Below the pieces are notes generated by a model that saw nothing but the letters and a program-made list of their open reading frames with translations, did not search any database and was not told the DNA's origin. This document shows, one piece after another, positions 6,726 to 14,442 of a DNA stretch of 20,982 nucleotides. A program made the translations under genes and the position numbers. The first letter of the stretch is position 1. Each line of letters opens with the position of its first letter. The DNA comes from Hydrogenophaga sp. (GTDB lineage: Bacteria; Pseudomonadota; Gammaproteobacteria; Burkholderiales; Burkholderiaceae), in assembly GCA_025458545.1 (NCBI GenBank), contig JALOSH010000005.1, positions 1 to 20,982 of the forward strand. Direction: 5' to 3'.

Positions 6726-7744
6726 CGAACGGGCATCGGGTACATCAGGCCACCCTTGTTCCACAGCGCGTTCACGCCGCGCGGCAGGCCGATGGGGGTG
6801 ATGTTGCGCTCGTAGGACTCACCGTAGTTGCCCACGGCCTTGATGGCGCGCACAGCCCATTCCTTGTCCAGGCCCAACAGCTTGCCGGTGTCTTCGTTGC
6901 CACCGCCCAGCAGGCGCAGCACATTGGGGTTCTTGCTGTCCTTGCGCATCTGGTCCACGTTGGCTGCGGTGATACCCAGTTCTTCGGCTTCCAGCAGGGC
7001 GTAGCCCACCCACTTCACGATCGCGAAGAACTCGTCATCACCACGGCGCACGGACGGGCCCAGCGGTTCTTTGGAGATGAGTTCTGGCAGGATCATGTGA
7101 TCGTCCGGCTTGGCGGCTTCCTTGGAGCGGATCGAAGCCAGGCCCGATGCGTCCGTGGTGTAGGCCTGGCAGCGGCCAGCGAAGTAGGCTGCGTTGGTGG
7201 CTGCCAGTTCGGCGAACACCACGGGGCGCAGGTTCAGGTTGTTGGCGCGGGAGTAGTCGCTCAGGTTGAGCTCGGTGGTGGTGCCGGATTGCACGCACAC
7301 CGTGGCGCCCTTGAGGTCCTTGGCGCTCTTGACGTTCAGGCTCTTGGGCACCATGAAGCCCTGGCCGTCAAAGAAGTTCACGCCGGTGAAGTGCAGGCCC
7401 AGCGTGGCGTCGCGGGTCAGCGTCCAGGTGGTGTTGCGAGGCAGCAGGTCCACTTCGCCAGACTGGAGTGCAGTGAAGCGCTGGGCGGCGTTCAGGGGGA
7501 CGTAACGCACCTTCTCGGCAACGCCCAACACGGCAGAGGCGACCGAACGGCACACATCCACATCAAGCCCGCTCCATTTGCCCTGGCTGTCGGCGGCAGA
7601 GAAGCCCGCCAGACCGGTACTGACACCACATACCAAGGTGCCGCGCGACTTGATCGCGTCCAGATCCTTGCCAGCATGGGCAGGCATGCTCACCAGGGTG
7701 GCGGCTGCACCCACGCCCAAGGCGGCCAGTTTCAGGGATTTCAA
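6722..7744 (-). CDS. aapJ: General L-amino acid ABC transporter substrate-binding protein AapJ
   Basis: 340-aa periplasmic binding protein of family 3 (SBP_bac_3). A signal peptide covers about residues 1-24, with a predicted cleavage after 'SMPAHA'. The mature part begins 'GKDLDAIKSRGTLVCGVSTGLAGFS', typical of AapJ/BztA, and length matches (about 340 aa). It captures polar L-amino acids for the AapQMP complex. The start is TTG at 7744, with GGAGAGA about ten bases upstream, because no ATG lies near the signal peptide; a slightly longer CTG start is possible. The gene is intact to its stop, but immediately downstream, where aapQ should begin, is the AT-rich island. It is transcribed leftward from the inverted-repeat-rich region 7745-8101. 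Without aapQ in this location the transporter can only work if permeases are supplied from elsewhere. Confidence 0.92.
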   Translation of the reverse strand: MKSLKLAALGVGAAATLVSMPAHAGKDLDAIKSRGTLVCGVSTGLAGFSAADSQGKWSGLDVDVCRSVASAVLGVAEKVRYVPLNAAQRFTALQSGEVDLLPRNTTWTLTRDATLGLHFTGVNFFDGQGFMVPKSLNVKSAKDLKGATVCVQSGTTTELNLSDYSRANNLNLRPVVFAELAATNAAYFAGRCQAYTTDASGLASIRSKEAAKPDDHMILPELISKEPLGPSVRRGDDEFFAIVKWVGYALLEAEELGITAANVDQMRKDSKNPNVLRLLGGGNEDTGKLLGLDKEWAVRAIKAVGNYGESYERNITPIGLPRGVNALWNKGGLMYPMPVR

Positions 7745-7795
7745 TTTAATCAGGTCTCTCCAATTTGTGGTTTGGGTGTTGGTCTGTCGGCCCGG

Positions 7796-7818
7796 TTACG
7801 CACCGTAAACGTGCGTAA
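7796..7818. promoter_or_regulatory. Palindrome TTACGCAC-N7-GTGCGTAA upstream of aapJ
   Basis: Perfect 8-bp arms (7796-7803 and 7811-7818) separated by 7 bp, about 50 bp upstream of the aapJ start. Size and symmetry suit a dimeric transcription factor site, or a hairpin in the aapJ leader RNA. The regulator is unknown. Confidence 0.5.
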
Positions 7819-7841
7819 CTTTGCCGCCATGCGACTTTATC

Positions 7842-7860
7842 CCCGGCCGATTGGGCCGGG
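7842..7860. promoter_or_regulatory. GC-rich hairpin CCCGGCC-N5-GGCCGGG in the aapJ leader
   Basis: Perfect 7-bp stem (7842-7848 with 7854-7860) and a 5-base loop. There is no T-run on either strand, so it is not a standard terminator. It could be a leader hairpin of the aapJ transcript. Confidence 0.4.
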
Positions 7861-7898
7861 CATCGGGGTTTACGTGGTTGGTCTATGCAAATTAATCA

Positions 7899-7980
7899 TG
7901 ACGCCATCGCGCCGGCTGTTGACCGGCCCCGAGGCCTTCTTCAAGCAGGTTCCATGCCAGCGATTCGCGCGATGGCGTCA
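7899..7980. promoter_or_regulatory. 14-bp perfect inverted repeat, arms 54 bp apart
   Basis: TGACGCCATCGCGC at 7899-7912 is matched by its exact reverse complement at 7967-7980. The spacing of 67 bp between arm starts places the arms on different helical turns, as in paired operators, or allows a long stem-loop. It lies centrally between the divergent genes. Confidence 0.5.
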
Positions 7981-8101
7981 AGGCCCAAGCCACTGGTCTG
8001 CACGCTGAATGGGCGCAGGTCCCATGCGCGACATGCCCTATTTTTGGCAGCATCGAAGCCCACGTATCCTTGCTCCAGACAGTGACAACAGGAGACAACT
8101 C

Positions 8102-9832
8102 ATGACCAGCCCCGCACCCGCAGAGGCCGCTGCTGCCCGCGCGCCCGAGCGTCCCCACCACCGCTTCTGGCCCACCCGGCTGCCGCACCAGTTGACGCCA
8201 CCGGCCACTTCGCTGTGGTTCAACCTCATGGTCAGTGCGCAGCGCTATCCGGACAAGGCGGCGCTGGTGTTCTTTGATCAGGTGCTCACCTACCGCGCGC
8301 TGTTCGACCAGGTCGAACGCATGGCCGCGCACCTGCATGCCCAGGGGGTGCAGGCCGGTGACCGGGTGATCCTGTTGATGCAGAACTGTCCGCAGTGGGT
8401 GGTGGCGCACTTTGCGATCCTGCGCGCGAATGCGGTGGTGGTGCCGGTCAACCCGATGAACCGCGCAGAGGAGCTCAAGCACTACATCACCGACCCGGAC
8501 GCGCGCGTGGCCGTGGCGGCGGCCGACCTGGCGCCGGACCTGCTGCGGGCCAATGCCGAGGTCCCCGAGGGCCAGCGCCTGCGGCATCTGGTGGTGGCGC
8601 ACTACCACGACGCCATGGGCCCGCAAGCCGAGGTGCCTGCCCCTTGGCAGAACTGGCTCATGCAGCGCCACGCCATGCCCGACTTGCCTGGCGGCACGGT
8701 GGCCGACTGGGCTGACGCAATCGCTTGCAAGCAGCCCGCACCGGTGCACGACCGCACGCCCGAACACCTGAGTGTGCTGCCCTACACCAGTGGCACCACG
8801 GGATTGCCCAAGGGCTGCATGCACACCCATGCCAGCGTGATGCACAACGCCGTGGCCGTCAGCCTGTGGAGCAATGGCACGGCCGAGAACGTGGGCTTGC
8901 TGGTGGTGCCCATGTTCCACATCACGGGTATGGTGGCGGGCATGCACAGCGGTGTGTACACGGGCGCCACGCTGGTGCTCATGCCACGCTGGGACCGCGA
9001 ACTGGCCGGGCGCCTGATTTCACAGTGGCGCGTGACCCACTGGGCCAACATCCCCACCATGGTGATCGACCTGCTGGCCAGTCCGAACTTCGCGCAATTC
9101 GATCTCTCCAGCCTCAAGGTCATTGGCGGCGGCGGCGCGGCCATGCCGCAGGCCGTGGCGCAGCGCCTGTTCGAGCAATACGGGTTGCGCTATTCCGAAG
9201 GCTATGGCCTGACGGAGACGGCCGCGCCTTCCCACAACAACCCGCCGGACGCACCCAAGCAGCAGTGCCTGGGCATTCCTTTCATGGGGGCCGATGCGCG
9301 TGTGGTGGATCCCGACACGCTCAAGGAAATGCCGGTGGGCGAAGCCGGCGAGATCATCATTCGAGGCCCCATGGTGTTCGCTGGCTACTGGAAACGGCCC
9401 GACGCCACCGAGGCGGCGTTCGTCACCTTTGAGGGTGAGCGCTATTTCCGCTCTGGCGACCTGGGGCGGGTCGACGAAGATGGCTATTTCTTTATCACCG
9501 ATCGCCTCAAGCGCATGATCAATGCCAGCGGCTTCAAGGTATGGCCAGCCGAGGTGGAAACGCTGATGTTCCGCCACCCGGCGATCGCCGAGGCCTGCGT
9601 GATCGCCACCCGGGACGCCTACCGGGGCGAGAGCGTGAAGGCCGTGGTGGTGCTGCGCCAGGCCGCACGCGGTCACACCAGCGAGCAGGACATCATCGAC
9701 TGGTGCCGCGACAACATGGCGGTCTACAAATGCCCGCGCGAAGTCGCCTTCGTCGAAGCCTTGCCCAAGAGCGGCAGCGGCAAGGTGATGTGGCGCCAGC
9801 TGCAGGAGCAGGAGGATGTGAAGGCCGGTTGA
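8102..9832 (+). CDS. Acyl-CoA synthetase, AMP-forming (medium/long-chain fatty acid:CoA ligase family)
   Basis: 576-aa ANL-superfamily ligase that would activate a carboxylic acid with ATP and join it to CoA in the cytoplasm. Core motifs: A3/P-loop 'YTSGTTGLPKG' at 228-238, A5 'GYGLTET' at 367-373, A7 'SGDLGRVDEDG' at 451-461, hinge 'DRLKRMINASGFKVWPAEVE' at 467-486, and A10 'PKSGSGKVMWR' with catalytic Lys561. The length suits fatty-acyl-CoA ligases. Start ATG at 8102 has AGGAGA seven bases upstream; an upstream ATG at 8009 in the same frame lacks this and would add an unlikely leader. A small membrane protein and an AcuI-type reductase follow on the same strand, suggesting one catabolic operon. 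The chain length of the substrate is not readable from the sequence. Confidence 0.9.
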   Translation: MTSPAPAEAAAARAPERPHHRFWPTRLPHQLTPPATSLWFNLMVSAQRYPDKAALVFFDQVLTYRALFDQVERMAAHLHAQGVQAGDRVILLMQNCPQWVVAHFAILRANAVVVPVNPMNRAEELKHYITDPDARVAVAAADLAPDLLRANAEVPEGQRLRHLVVAHYHDAMGPQAEVPAPWQNWLMQRHAMPDLPGGTVADWADAIACKQPAPVHDRTPEHLSVLPYTSGTTGLPKGCMHTHASVMHNAVAVSLWSNGTAENVGLLVVPMFHITGMVAGMHSGVYTGATLVLMPRWDRELAGRLISQWRVTHWANIPTMVIDLLASPNFAQFDLSSLKVIGGGGAAMPQAVAQRLFEQYGLRYSEGYGLTETAAPSHNNPPDAPKQQCLGIPFMGADARVVDPDTLKEMPVGEAGEIIIRGPMVFAGYWKRPDATEAAFVTFEGERYFRSGDLGRVDEDGYFFITDRLKRMINASGFKVWPAEVETLMFRHPAIAEACVIATRDAYRGESVKAVVVLRQAARGHTSEQDIIDWCRDNMAVYKCPREVAFVEALPKSGSGKVMWRQLQEQEDVKAG

Positions 9833-9840
9833 GAAACCAT

Positions 9841-10089
9841 GTGATCATTCGGCCCATGCAGTTTCAATGGCAATCGGTTTCCCGCCTCTGGCAACCCCGG
9901 CGCGGCTTGTTCTGGGCCATGGTGGTGCTCAACCTGCTGTCGTCGGCCATCGTCTGGTTCATCCACCTGGCGCAGCCGGTGGATGGTTTGCGCTGGCTGC
10001 TGAGCCTGCTGGCGCTGAGCAATGCTGCGCTGGGGTGGTGGCTCGCTGTTCGCCTGTGGCGCGAAGGGCCGGAACCGCCCGCGTCCTGA
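9841..10089 (+). CDS. Small two-helix membrane protein, hypothetical
   Basis: An 82-codon frame from GTG at 9841 (or 77 from ATG at 9856), lying between the ligase and the reductase with gaps of 8 and 58 bp. The translation has two hydrophobic helices, roughly 'GLFWAMVVLNLLSSAIVWFIHL' and 'LRWLLSLLALSNAALGWWLAVRL', joined by a short polar loop and followed by a charged tail. This hydrophobic pattern and the codon use support a real gene. I do not recognise a family. It could be a small inner-membrane protein co-expressed with the pathway. Neither start has a strong ribosome binding site; translation coupled to the ligase stop, 8 bp away, is plausible. Confidence 0.6.
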   Translation: MIIRPMQFQWQSVSRLWQPRRGLFWAMVVLNLLSSAIVWFIHLAQPVDGLRWLLSLLALSNAALGWWLAVRLWREGPEPPAS

Positions 10090-10147
10090 GCCTGACGCCG
10101 TACACCCATCGACATGGATTTCAGTCCAACAACACCAAGGAGCAAGC

Positions 10148-11146
10148 ATGTTCAAGGCCCTGCTGATCACCAAGCCCGCCAGCGGCTACCGCTGTGCGGT
10201 AACCGAGCTGGAAGAGGCAGAACTGCCGTCAATGGGCGATGTGACGGTGGCGGTCGAATGCTCCACCATCAACTACAAGGATGGCCTGGCCATCACCGGT
10301 CGTTCGCCTGTGGTGCGCAACTTTCCCATGGTGCCCGGCATCGACTTCGCGGGCACCGTGACCGAGAGCCAGCACCCGAAGTGGAAGCCTGGAGACCGTG
10401 TGCTGCTCAACGGCTATGGCGTGGGGGAAACACATTGGGGTGGGCTGGCGCAACTGGCCCGGGTCAAGGGTGACTGGCTGGTGGCATTGCCCAAGGCCTT
10501 CAGTGCACGCGACGCCATGGCCATCGGCACGGCCGGCTACACGGCCATGCTGTGTGTGCAGACGCTGCAACGCCACTGGGCGAACGAGGGCGTGAAACCC
10601 GGTGATGGCGAGGTGCTGGTCACCGGCGCCAGCGGCGGTGTGGGCGGCGTGGCCATTGCCCTGCTGGCGAACCTGGGGCACACCGTGGTGGCCTCCACCG
10701 GTCGGCCGGAAGAGGCCACCTACCTCAAGGGACTGGGCGCCTCCGAAGTGATCGACCGCGGCCCCTTGGGGGAGCCCGGCAAACCGTTGCAGAAGGAGCG
10801 GTGGATCGGTGTGGTCGACTCGGTGGGCAGCCACACCCTGGCCAACGCCTGTGCCAGCACACGCTACGGCGGTGCGGTGACGGCCTGTGGCCTGGCGCAG
10901 GGCATGGATCTGCCGGCCAGCGTGGCGCCCTTCATCTTGCGTGGCGTGACGCTCTATGGCATCGACAGCGTGATGGCACCCATGGCCCGTCGCGAGGCGG
11001 CGTGGAGCCAGCTCGCTGCGCAGCTCAGCCGGAAGAAACTGGCGGCCTTCACCCGGGAAATCGGCCTGGCCGATGCGGTGCAGGCCGCCAGCGACATCCT
11101 GGCAGGTCAGGTGCGAGGCCGGCTGGTGGTGAACGTGAACGACTGA
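10148..11146 (+). CDS. acuI: MDR-family oxidoreductase, acrylyl-CoA reductase AcuI/YhdH-like
   Basis: 332-aa zinc-independent medium-chain dehydrogenase/reductase. The N-terminal GroES-like domain carries 'STINYKDGLAITG' (39-51) and 'PMVPGIDFAGTV' (60-71), signatures of the YhdH/AcuI group. The Rossmann domain carries 'VTGASGGVGGVAIALLANLGHTVVASTGR' (158-186), where the arginine after the second strand suits NADPH. AcuI enzymes reduce acryloyl-CoA to propionyl-CoA, protecting cells from reactive acryloyl-CoA in 3-hydroxypropionate or DMSP metabolism. Start ATG at 10148 has AAGGAG five bases upstream. Following an acyl-CoA ligase gene fits a route that makes and detoxifies an enoyl-CoA. The stop lies 23 bp from the convergent NptA-like gene, with no clear terminator between. 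Confidence 0.87.
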   Translation: MFKALLITKPASGYRCAVTELEEAELPSMGDVTVAVECSTINYKDGLAITGRSPVVRNFPMVPGIDFAGTVTESQHPKWKPGDRVLLNGYGVGETHWGGLAQLARVKGDWLVALPKAFSARDAMAIGTAGYTAMLCVQTLQRHWANEGVKPGDGEVLVTGASGGVGGVAIALLANLGHTVVASTGRPEEATYLKGLGASEVIDRGPLGEPGKPLQKERWIGVVDSVGSHTLANACASTRYGGAVTACGLAQGMDLPASVAPFILRGVTLYGIDSVMAPMARREAAWSQLAAQLSRKKLAAFTREIGLADAVQAASDILAGQVRGRLVVNVND

Positions 11147-11169
11147 GTCCCCAGGCCGCAGGGCATGGT

Positions 11170-12132
11170 TCAGACAGGCGCGTTCTGCGCAGAGGGCGTG
11201 GGCTCACCGGTTGGGGCGAACCGCCGGCCCATCCATCCTGTGAAGGGCAAAAACAGCATGGCCACACCCAGGTTGAAGCTGAGGTTGGCCACGGCCACCG
11301 CCTGCCCTGCGCTGCCACCGACGCGCACCGCCCATTCGCCAAACGGTGTGATGAAGGGCAGCATGAGCCCCACGCCCACCGCGTTGAACACCAGGTTCAT
11401 CTGCGCGGTGCGGCGGGCAAAGCGGTCCATGGGAATGCTGGCGATCAAGCCGGTGGCCGTGGTGCCCAGCGAAGCACCCACCACCACGGCCACAGCCCCC
11501 AGGGGCGCCAGCACACCTTGCTGCACCAGCACAATGGCCAATCCACTGACCACACTGCTTGACTGCAGCACCACCGTCATCACCACGCCCATGAGCACGC
11601 CCAGCAGCGGGTCTTGCGCTTTGGACAGCAACTCCAGCATCCAGGGTGCCTGGCGCAGCGGCTCCAGGGAGTTGCTGACGAGGTCGAGTGTGAAGAAGAT
11701 GAAGCCGAAATAGAAAATGGCCCGCCCGGCCACGCGGATGGCAAACGGCAGCATGGTCAGCAGCCCGCCCAGCACGATCAGGTAGGGCCCGATGTGCGTG
11801 AGTTCGTACGACACCAGCCAGGCCGTGGAGGTGGTGCCCACCTTGGCGCCCAGCAGCACCGCCAGGCTGCCTGCGAAGCTCAACGTGCCGGCATTGACCA
11901 ACGCCACCACCAGCGCACTCACCGCGCTGCTGGACTGCACCGCCGCCGTCACGCCGGCACCCAGCGCAAAGCCGCCGAGCCGGTTGCGCGTGGCCAGCCC
12001 CAGCCAGCGGGGCAGGCGATCGCGGCCAATGGTCTGCAGCTCCTTGCTGAAATGCTCCAGACCGTAGAGGAAGAGCAGCAAGGCGCTGAGCATCAGCACC
12101 GCGTACTGGAATGGGCTGTAGGGCAGGGTCAT
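11170..12132 (-). CDS. Na/Pi cotransporter family protein (NptA/YjbB type, without PhoU tail)
   Basis: 320-aa inner-membrane protein with two Na_Pi_cotrans repeats. Each has the diagnostic QSSS motif (66-69 and 190-193) followed by a matching G-A-x-x-G-T-T segment (95-101 and 219-225). The family moves phosphate coupled to sodium, outward in E. coli YjbB. It is much shorter than YjbB-type proteins of about 540 aa because the C-terminal PhoU-like region is absent, so only the transport core remains. It lies 66 bp downstream of the DUF2189 gene on the same strand and is convergent with acuI. Direction of transport and substrate cannot be told from sequence. Confidence 0.88.
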   Translation of the reverse strand: MTLPYSPFQYAVLMLSALLLFLYGLEHFSKELQTIGRDRLPRWLGLATRNRLGGFALGAGVTAAVQSSSAVSALVVALVNAGTLSFAGSLAVLLGAKVGTTSTAWLVSYELTHIGPYLIVLGGLLTMLPFAIRVAGRAIFYFGFIFFTLDLVSNSLEPLRQAPWMLELLSKAQDPLLGVLMGVVMTVVLQSSSVVSGLAIVLVQQGVLAPLGAVAVVVGASLGTTATGLIASIPMDRFARRTAQMNLVFNAVGVGLMLPFITPFGEWAVRVGGSAGQAVAVANLSFNLGVAMLFLPFTGWMGRRFAPTGEPTPSAQNAPV

Positions 12133-12198
12133 GGTGGGGCGAGCATACCCAAGCCCCCAGGCTTCGGTGCTCGCCAGCCCGCAAGCATTGTCCCGGTT

Positions 12199-13065
12199 TC
12201 AACCGGTGGCGGGTGGCACGATGTGGCGGTAGGCGTGCCAGGTGGCGTGGCCGATCACCGGGCCGACCACCAACAACCCCAGGAAGAATGGCAGCATGGC
12301 CAACAACACCAGCCCCGTGATCAGCGCGCCCCACAGCAGCATCACGCCCGGGTTCTGCAGGCAGGCGCGGATGCTGGTGAGCCCGGCGGAAACCGCGTCG
12401 ACCTGGCGGTCCATGATCATGGGGATCGAGATCACGCTGGTGACAAAGATCAAGCCGGCGAACAGCCCGCCTACCACCGTGTAGGTCACCAGGAAGCCAA
12501 GGTTCTCCGGGTTGACGAGCTGGGGCAGCAGCTTCTCGGTCGAGGGCATGGTGTTGAAAGTGACTGCGAACACCACCAGCGAGGCACGGCCCCACAGCAA
12601 CTCCAGGATCAGCAGCACGCCGGCAAAAATGGCCATCGTGCCCTGGGTGGGTCGCCACGCCAACAGCGAGGCCCGGAGGGACGGGCGATGCGACTGCGTC
12701 TGCATTGCCTTGCTGGCGTCGTACAGACCCAGGCACAGAAACGGGCCCATCAGCAGAAAGCCTGCACTCAGCGCCAGCACGTAGGCCGGTGCGTTCTGGA
12801 ACACCGCCAGCAAGGCATGACCCATGGCAAAAAAACAAAGGCCATAGAACAGGCCGATGCGCGGACAGCGTCTGAAATCGGCCCAACCCTGGCGCAGCCA
12901 GCGGAACGGGTCTCCTGCATTCAGGGGGGCCAGGCGCAGCGAGAACACCGAAGGCGTGCGCAGCCGCTCGGCCTCGCGGCGGGCCAGCAGGCGGGCGCTT
13001 TCACTGAGTTCGTCGTTCGTTTGGGCTGGCGCTTCTGCGGGCGCGTCTTTGGCGGCATCGGCCAT
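12199..13065 (-). CDS. DUF2189 domain-containing integral membrane protein
   Basis: 288-aa membrane protein. The first 60 residues are soluble and charged, followed by 'GDPFRWLRQGWADFRRCPRIGLFYGLCFFAMGHAL', the hallmark opening of DUF2189 proteins, and about six hydrophobic helices. The function is unknown; relatives are often close to respiratory (cytochrome oxidase-linked) genes. Start ATG at 13065 has AGGAGA about six bases upstream. It follows the hemerythrin gene by 36 bp in the same direction, so the two are probably co-transcribed. The neighbouring oxygen-binding protein loosely supports a link with oxygen or redox conditions, but that is inference from position only. Confidence 0.83.
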   Translation of the reverse strand: MADAAKDAPAEAPAQTNDELSESARLLARREAERLRTPSVFSLRLAPLNAGDPFRWLRQGWADFRRCPRIGLFYGLCFFAMGHALLAVFQNAPAYVLALSAGFLLMGPFLCLGLYDASKAMQTQSHRPSLRASLLAWRPTQGTMAIFAGVLLILELLWGRASLVVFAVTFNTMPSTEKLLPQLVNPENLGFLVTYTVVGGLFAGLIFVTSVISIPMIMDRQVDAVSAGLTSIRACLQNPGVMLLWGALITGLVLLAMLPFFLGLLVVGPVIGHATWHAYRHIVPPATG

Positions 13066-13101
13066 GGCAATCTCCTGTCTGGCCAGAATATAGCGACGCC
13101 C

Positions 13102-13536
13102 TCAGATGGGTTTCACATGGTTTACCCCATCGCGCCGGGGGTCCGCTGGCGGGGCTTGGCGCCGCATGTGCAGGGCCAGGGCGGCGTCCATCGACTGCGT
13201 GTGCTTGATGAACCACGCCGCGAGTTCGTTGGCCATCTCCCTCACCGGTGCGAGTTGTCCGCTGCGGGCCATGACTTCGCCTTCGCGCAGCAGGTTGAGC
13301 ACCACGCGGTGTTGCAGCAAGTGGTTGCTGGCGGACGCGAAGCCGGTCTGCCGCATCCAGGCATCTTCCTCGCCAAATTGGTGTTCGGTGTGCGTCAGCA
13401 GGGCGCTCCATGCGGGGGGCAGGGCTTCGTCGCTGGCGGCCTGGGCCTGGGCCAGCAGGACCACGAGCGTGCGGTGCGCGGTGTCCATTGGAGCAAAGTC
13501 GAGCCGCAAGGCCTCCGACCATTCGACAGTTTCCAT
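13102..13536 (-). CDS. Bacteriohemerythrin-type oxygen-binding protein
   Basis: 144-aa single-domain hemerythrin with the full set of di-iron ligands in order: His21, His52 and Glu56 (HQFGE), His72 and His76 (HLLQH), His112 and Asp117 (HTQSMD). It should bind O2 reversibly at the di-iron centre in the cytoplasm, for storage, delivery or sensing. I chose ATG at 13536, preceded by GAGG, because the protein then begins 'METVEWSEAL', the usual family start; an upstream ATG at 13593 would add 19 residues with no family match. No signalling domain is fused. DUF2189 follows 36 bp downstream and the 2OG-Fe dioxygenase is divergent on the other side. Confidence 0.9.
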   Translation of the reverse strand: METVEWSEALRLDFAPMDTAHRTLVVLLAQAQAASDEALPPAWSALLTHTEHQFGEEDAWMRQTGFASASNHLLQHRVVLNLLREGEVMARSGQLAPVREMANELAAWFIKHTQSMDAALALHMRRQAPPADPRRDGVNHVKPI

Positions 13537-13680
13537 CTTGTCCTCGTGCGGGTTGGCATGGCGTTGTCGATAGCTTGGCAGCGCAGGCGCCACATGGATT
13601 TGATCCAGCGCAGGAAGTGCGCACTCGGGTCGCTGTGAGGCTCGGTGTTTTCCCTGACGATTGCCCTAAACTGAGCGGCC

Positions 13681-14421
13681 ATGACCAGCGAATTCCAACC
13701 CCCTTACGTGCCTTTGACCGAACTGGACCGGCAACTCCAGCAGCACGGTTTTGCGCTCATCAGCGCTGACGATGTCAAGACCTGGCTGGCGGCGTCCACC
13801 GCCGATCTGGACCGCCTGCACCAGAGCTGGAACGATCTGCCGCCCGACGAATACCTCAAGGACGGCGGGCGCTACCGGCGTCGGCGGCACAGTTGCTTCA
13901 CCGTGAACGGCGATCAGGTGGAGCAGGTGCCGCATCGGGCCCACTGGCAGCCACTGGAATACAACGCCTTGCACGGCGGCATGCAGCGCTGGTTCGAACC
14001 CATGCCCGTGGACGTGGTGCAGCAGTCGGTGTGGAGCCGGCTGCTCGCGCGCCTGGGCGACGCGGCTGCGGCCCTGCGAGGTCCGCGCACCTGGTTCGTG
14101 GAGGCCCATCCGTTTCGCATCGACACCACCGATGGCATCGGCCGCCCCACGCCCGAAGGCGCGCACCGCGACGGCGTGGACCTGGTGGCCGTGTTCATGG
14201 TGAACCGCCATCAGATCAAAGGCGGTGAGAGCCGTGTGTTCGAAGCCAACGGCCCCAGCGGCCAGCGCTTCACGCTGCGCGATCCCTGGTCGCTGTTGCT
14301 GCTGGACGATGCGCGCGTGATCCACGAAAGCACGCCGATTCAGCCACTGGAGGCTGATGCGCTGGGCTGGCGAGATACGTTGGTGGTGACGTATCGGGCT
14401 GAGGGGTTTCAGGGCGGCTAG
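13681..14421 (+). CDS. 2-oxoglutarate/Fe(II)-dependent dioxygenase, isoleucine-hydroxylase-like family
   Basis: 246-aa protein of the 2OG-Fe dioxygenase family (PF10014 type) that includes the Bacillus L-isoleucine 4-hydroxylase. The iron triad is visible: His162 and Asp164 in 'AHRDGVD', and distal His215 in 'ARVIHEST'. An arginine near the end (Arg231 or Arg239) is positioned for 2-oxoglutarate. Reaction: hydroxylation of a small substrate, perhaps a free amino acid, with O2 and 2-oxoglutarate giving CO2 and succinate; the substrate is not predicted. It stands alone on the plus strand, divergent from hemerythrin, and its stop is 21 bp from that of the SOD/rhodanese gene. The ribosome binding site is weak (GAGCGG). 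Confidence 0.82.
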   Translation: MTSEFQPPYVPLTELDRQLQQHGFALISADDVKTWLAASTADLDRLHQSWNDLPPDEYLKDGGRYRRRRHSCFTVNGDQVEQVPHRAHWQPLEYNALHGGMQRWFEPMPVDVVQQSVWSRLLARLGDAAAALRGPRTWFVEAHPFRIDTTDGIGRPTPEGAHRDGVDLVAVFMVNRHQIKGGESRVFEANGPSGQRFTLRDPWSLLLLDDARVIHESTPIQPLEADALGWRDTLVVTYRAEGFQGG

Positions 14422-14442
14422 ATAAGAAGCCCCGTCGCTGAC

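Larger units (their letters stand above)
7745..8101. promoter_or_regulatory. Divergent intergenic region between aapJ and the acyl-CoA ligase
   Basis: 357 bp that must hold the leftward aapJ promoter and the rightward ligase promoter. It contains an 8-bp palindrome at 7796-7818, a GC-rich hairpin at 7842-7860, and a 14-bp inverted repeat with arms at 7899-7912 and 7967-7980. An AT-rich patch (7888-7898) lies just left of the first arm and could be an aapJ promoter core. No confident -35/-10 pair was identified for either gene. Confidence 0.55.

Noticed and set aside
7880..7925. Possible sigma-54 promoter (TGGC...TTGCA) for aapJ on the minus strand
   Set aside because: The distance between the GG and GC elements is about 15 bp, not the required 10.
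6650..8008. 452-codon plus-strand frame opposite aapJ
   Set aside because: Antisense shadow of aapJ in high-GC DNA; low-complexity His/Gln/Val-rich translation without any domain, and aapJ is certain.
7892..8947. 351-codon minus-strand frame over the acyl-CoA ligase 5' region
   Set aside because: Antisense to a gene with complete ANL motifs; His/Gln/Val-rich shadow.
12193..12206. CCGGTT-tc-AACCGG inverted repeat over the DUF2189 stop codon
   Set aside because: The loop would be only two bases and there is no T-run. It is probably incidental.
11204..12886. 560-codon minus-strand frame overlapping the NptA-like and DUF2189 genes
   Set aside because: Alternate frame of both genes on the same strand, with low-complexity Ala/Gly/Arg/His content and no domains.
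11614..13638. 674-codon plus-strand frame across the NptA-like, DUF2189 and hemerythrin genes
   Set aside because: Opposite strand of three well-supported genes; composition is that of a GC-rich shadow frame rich in His, Gln and Arg.
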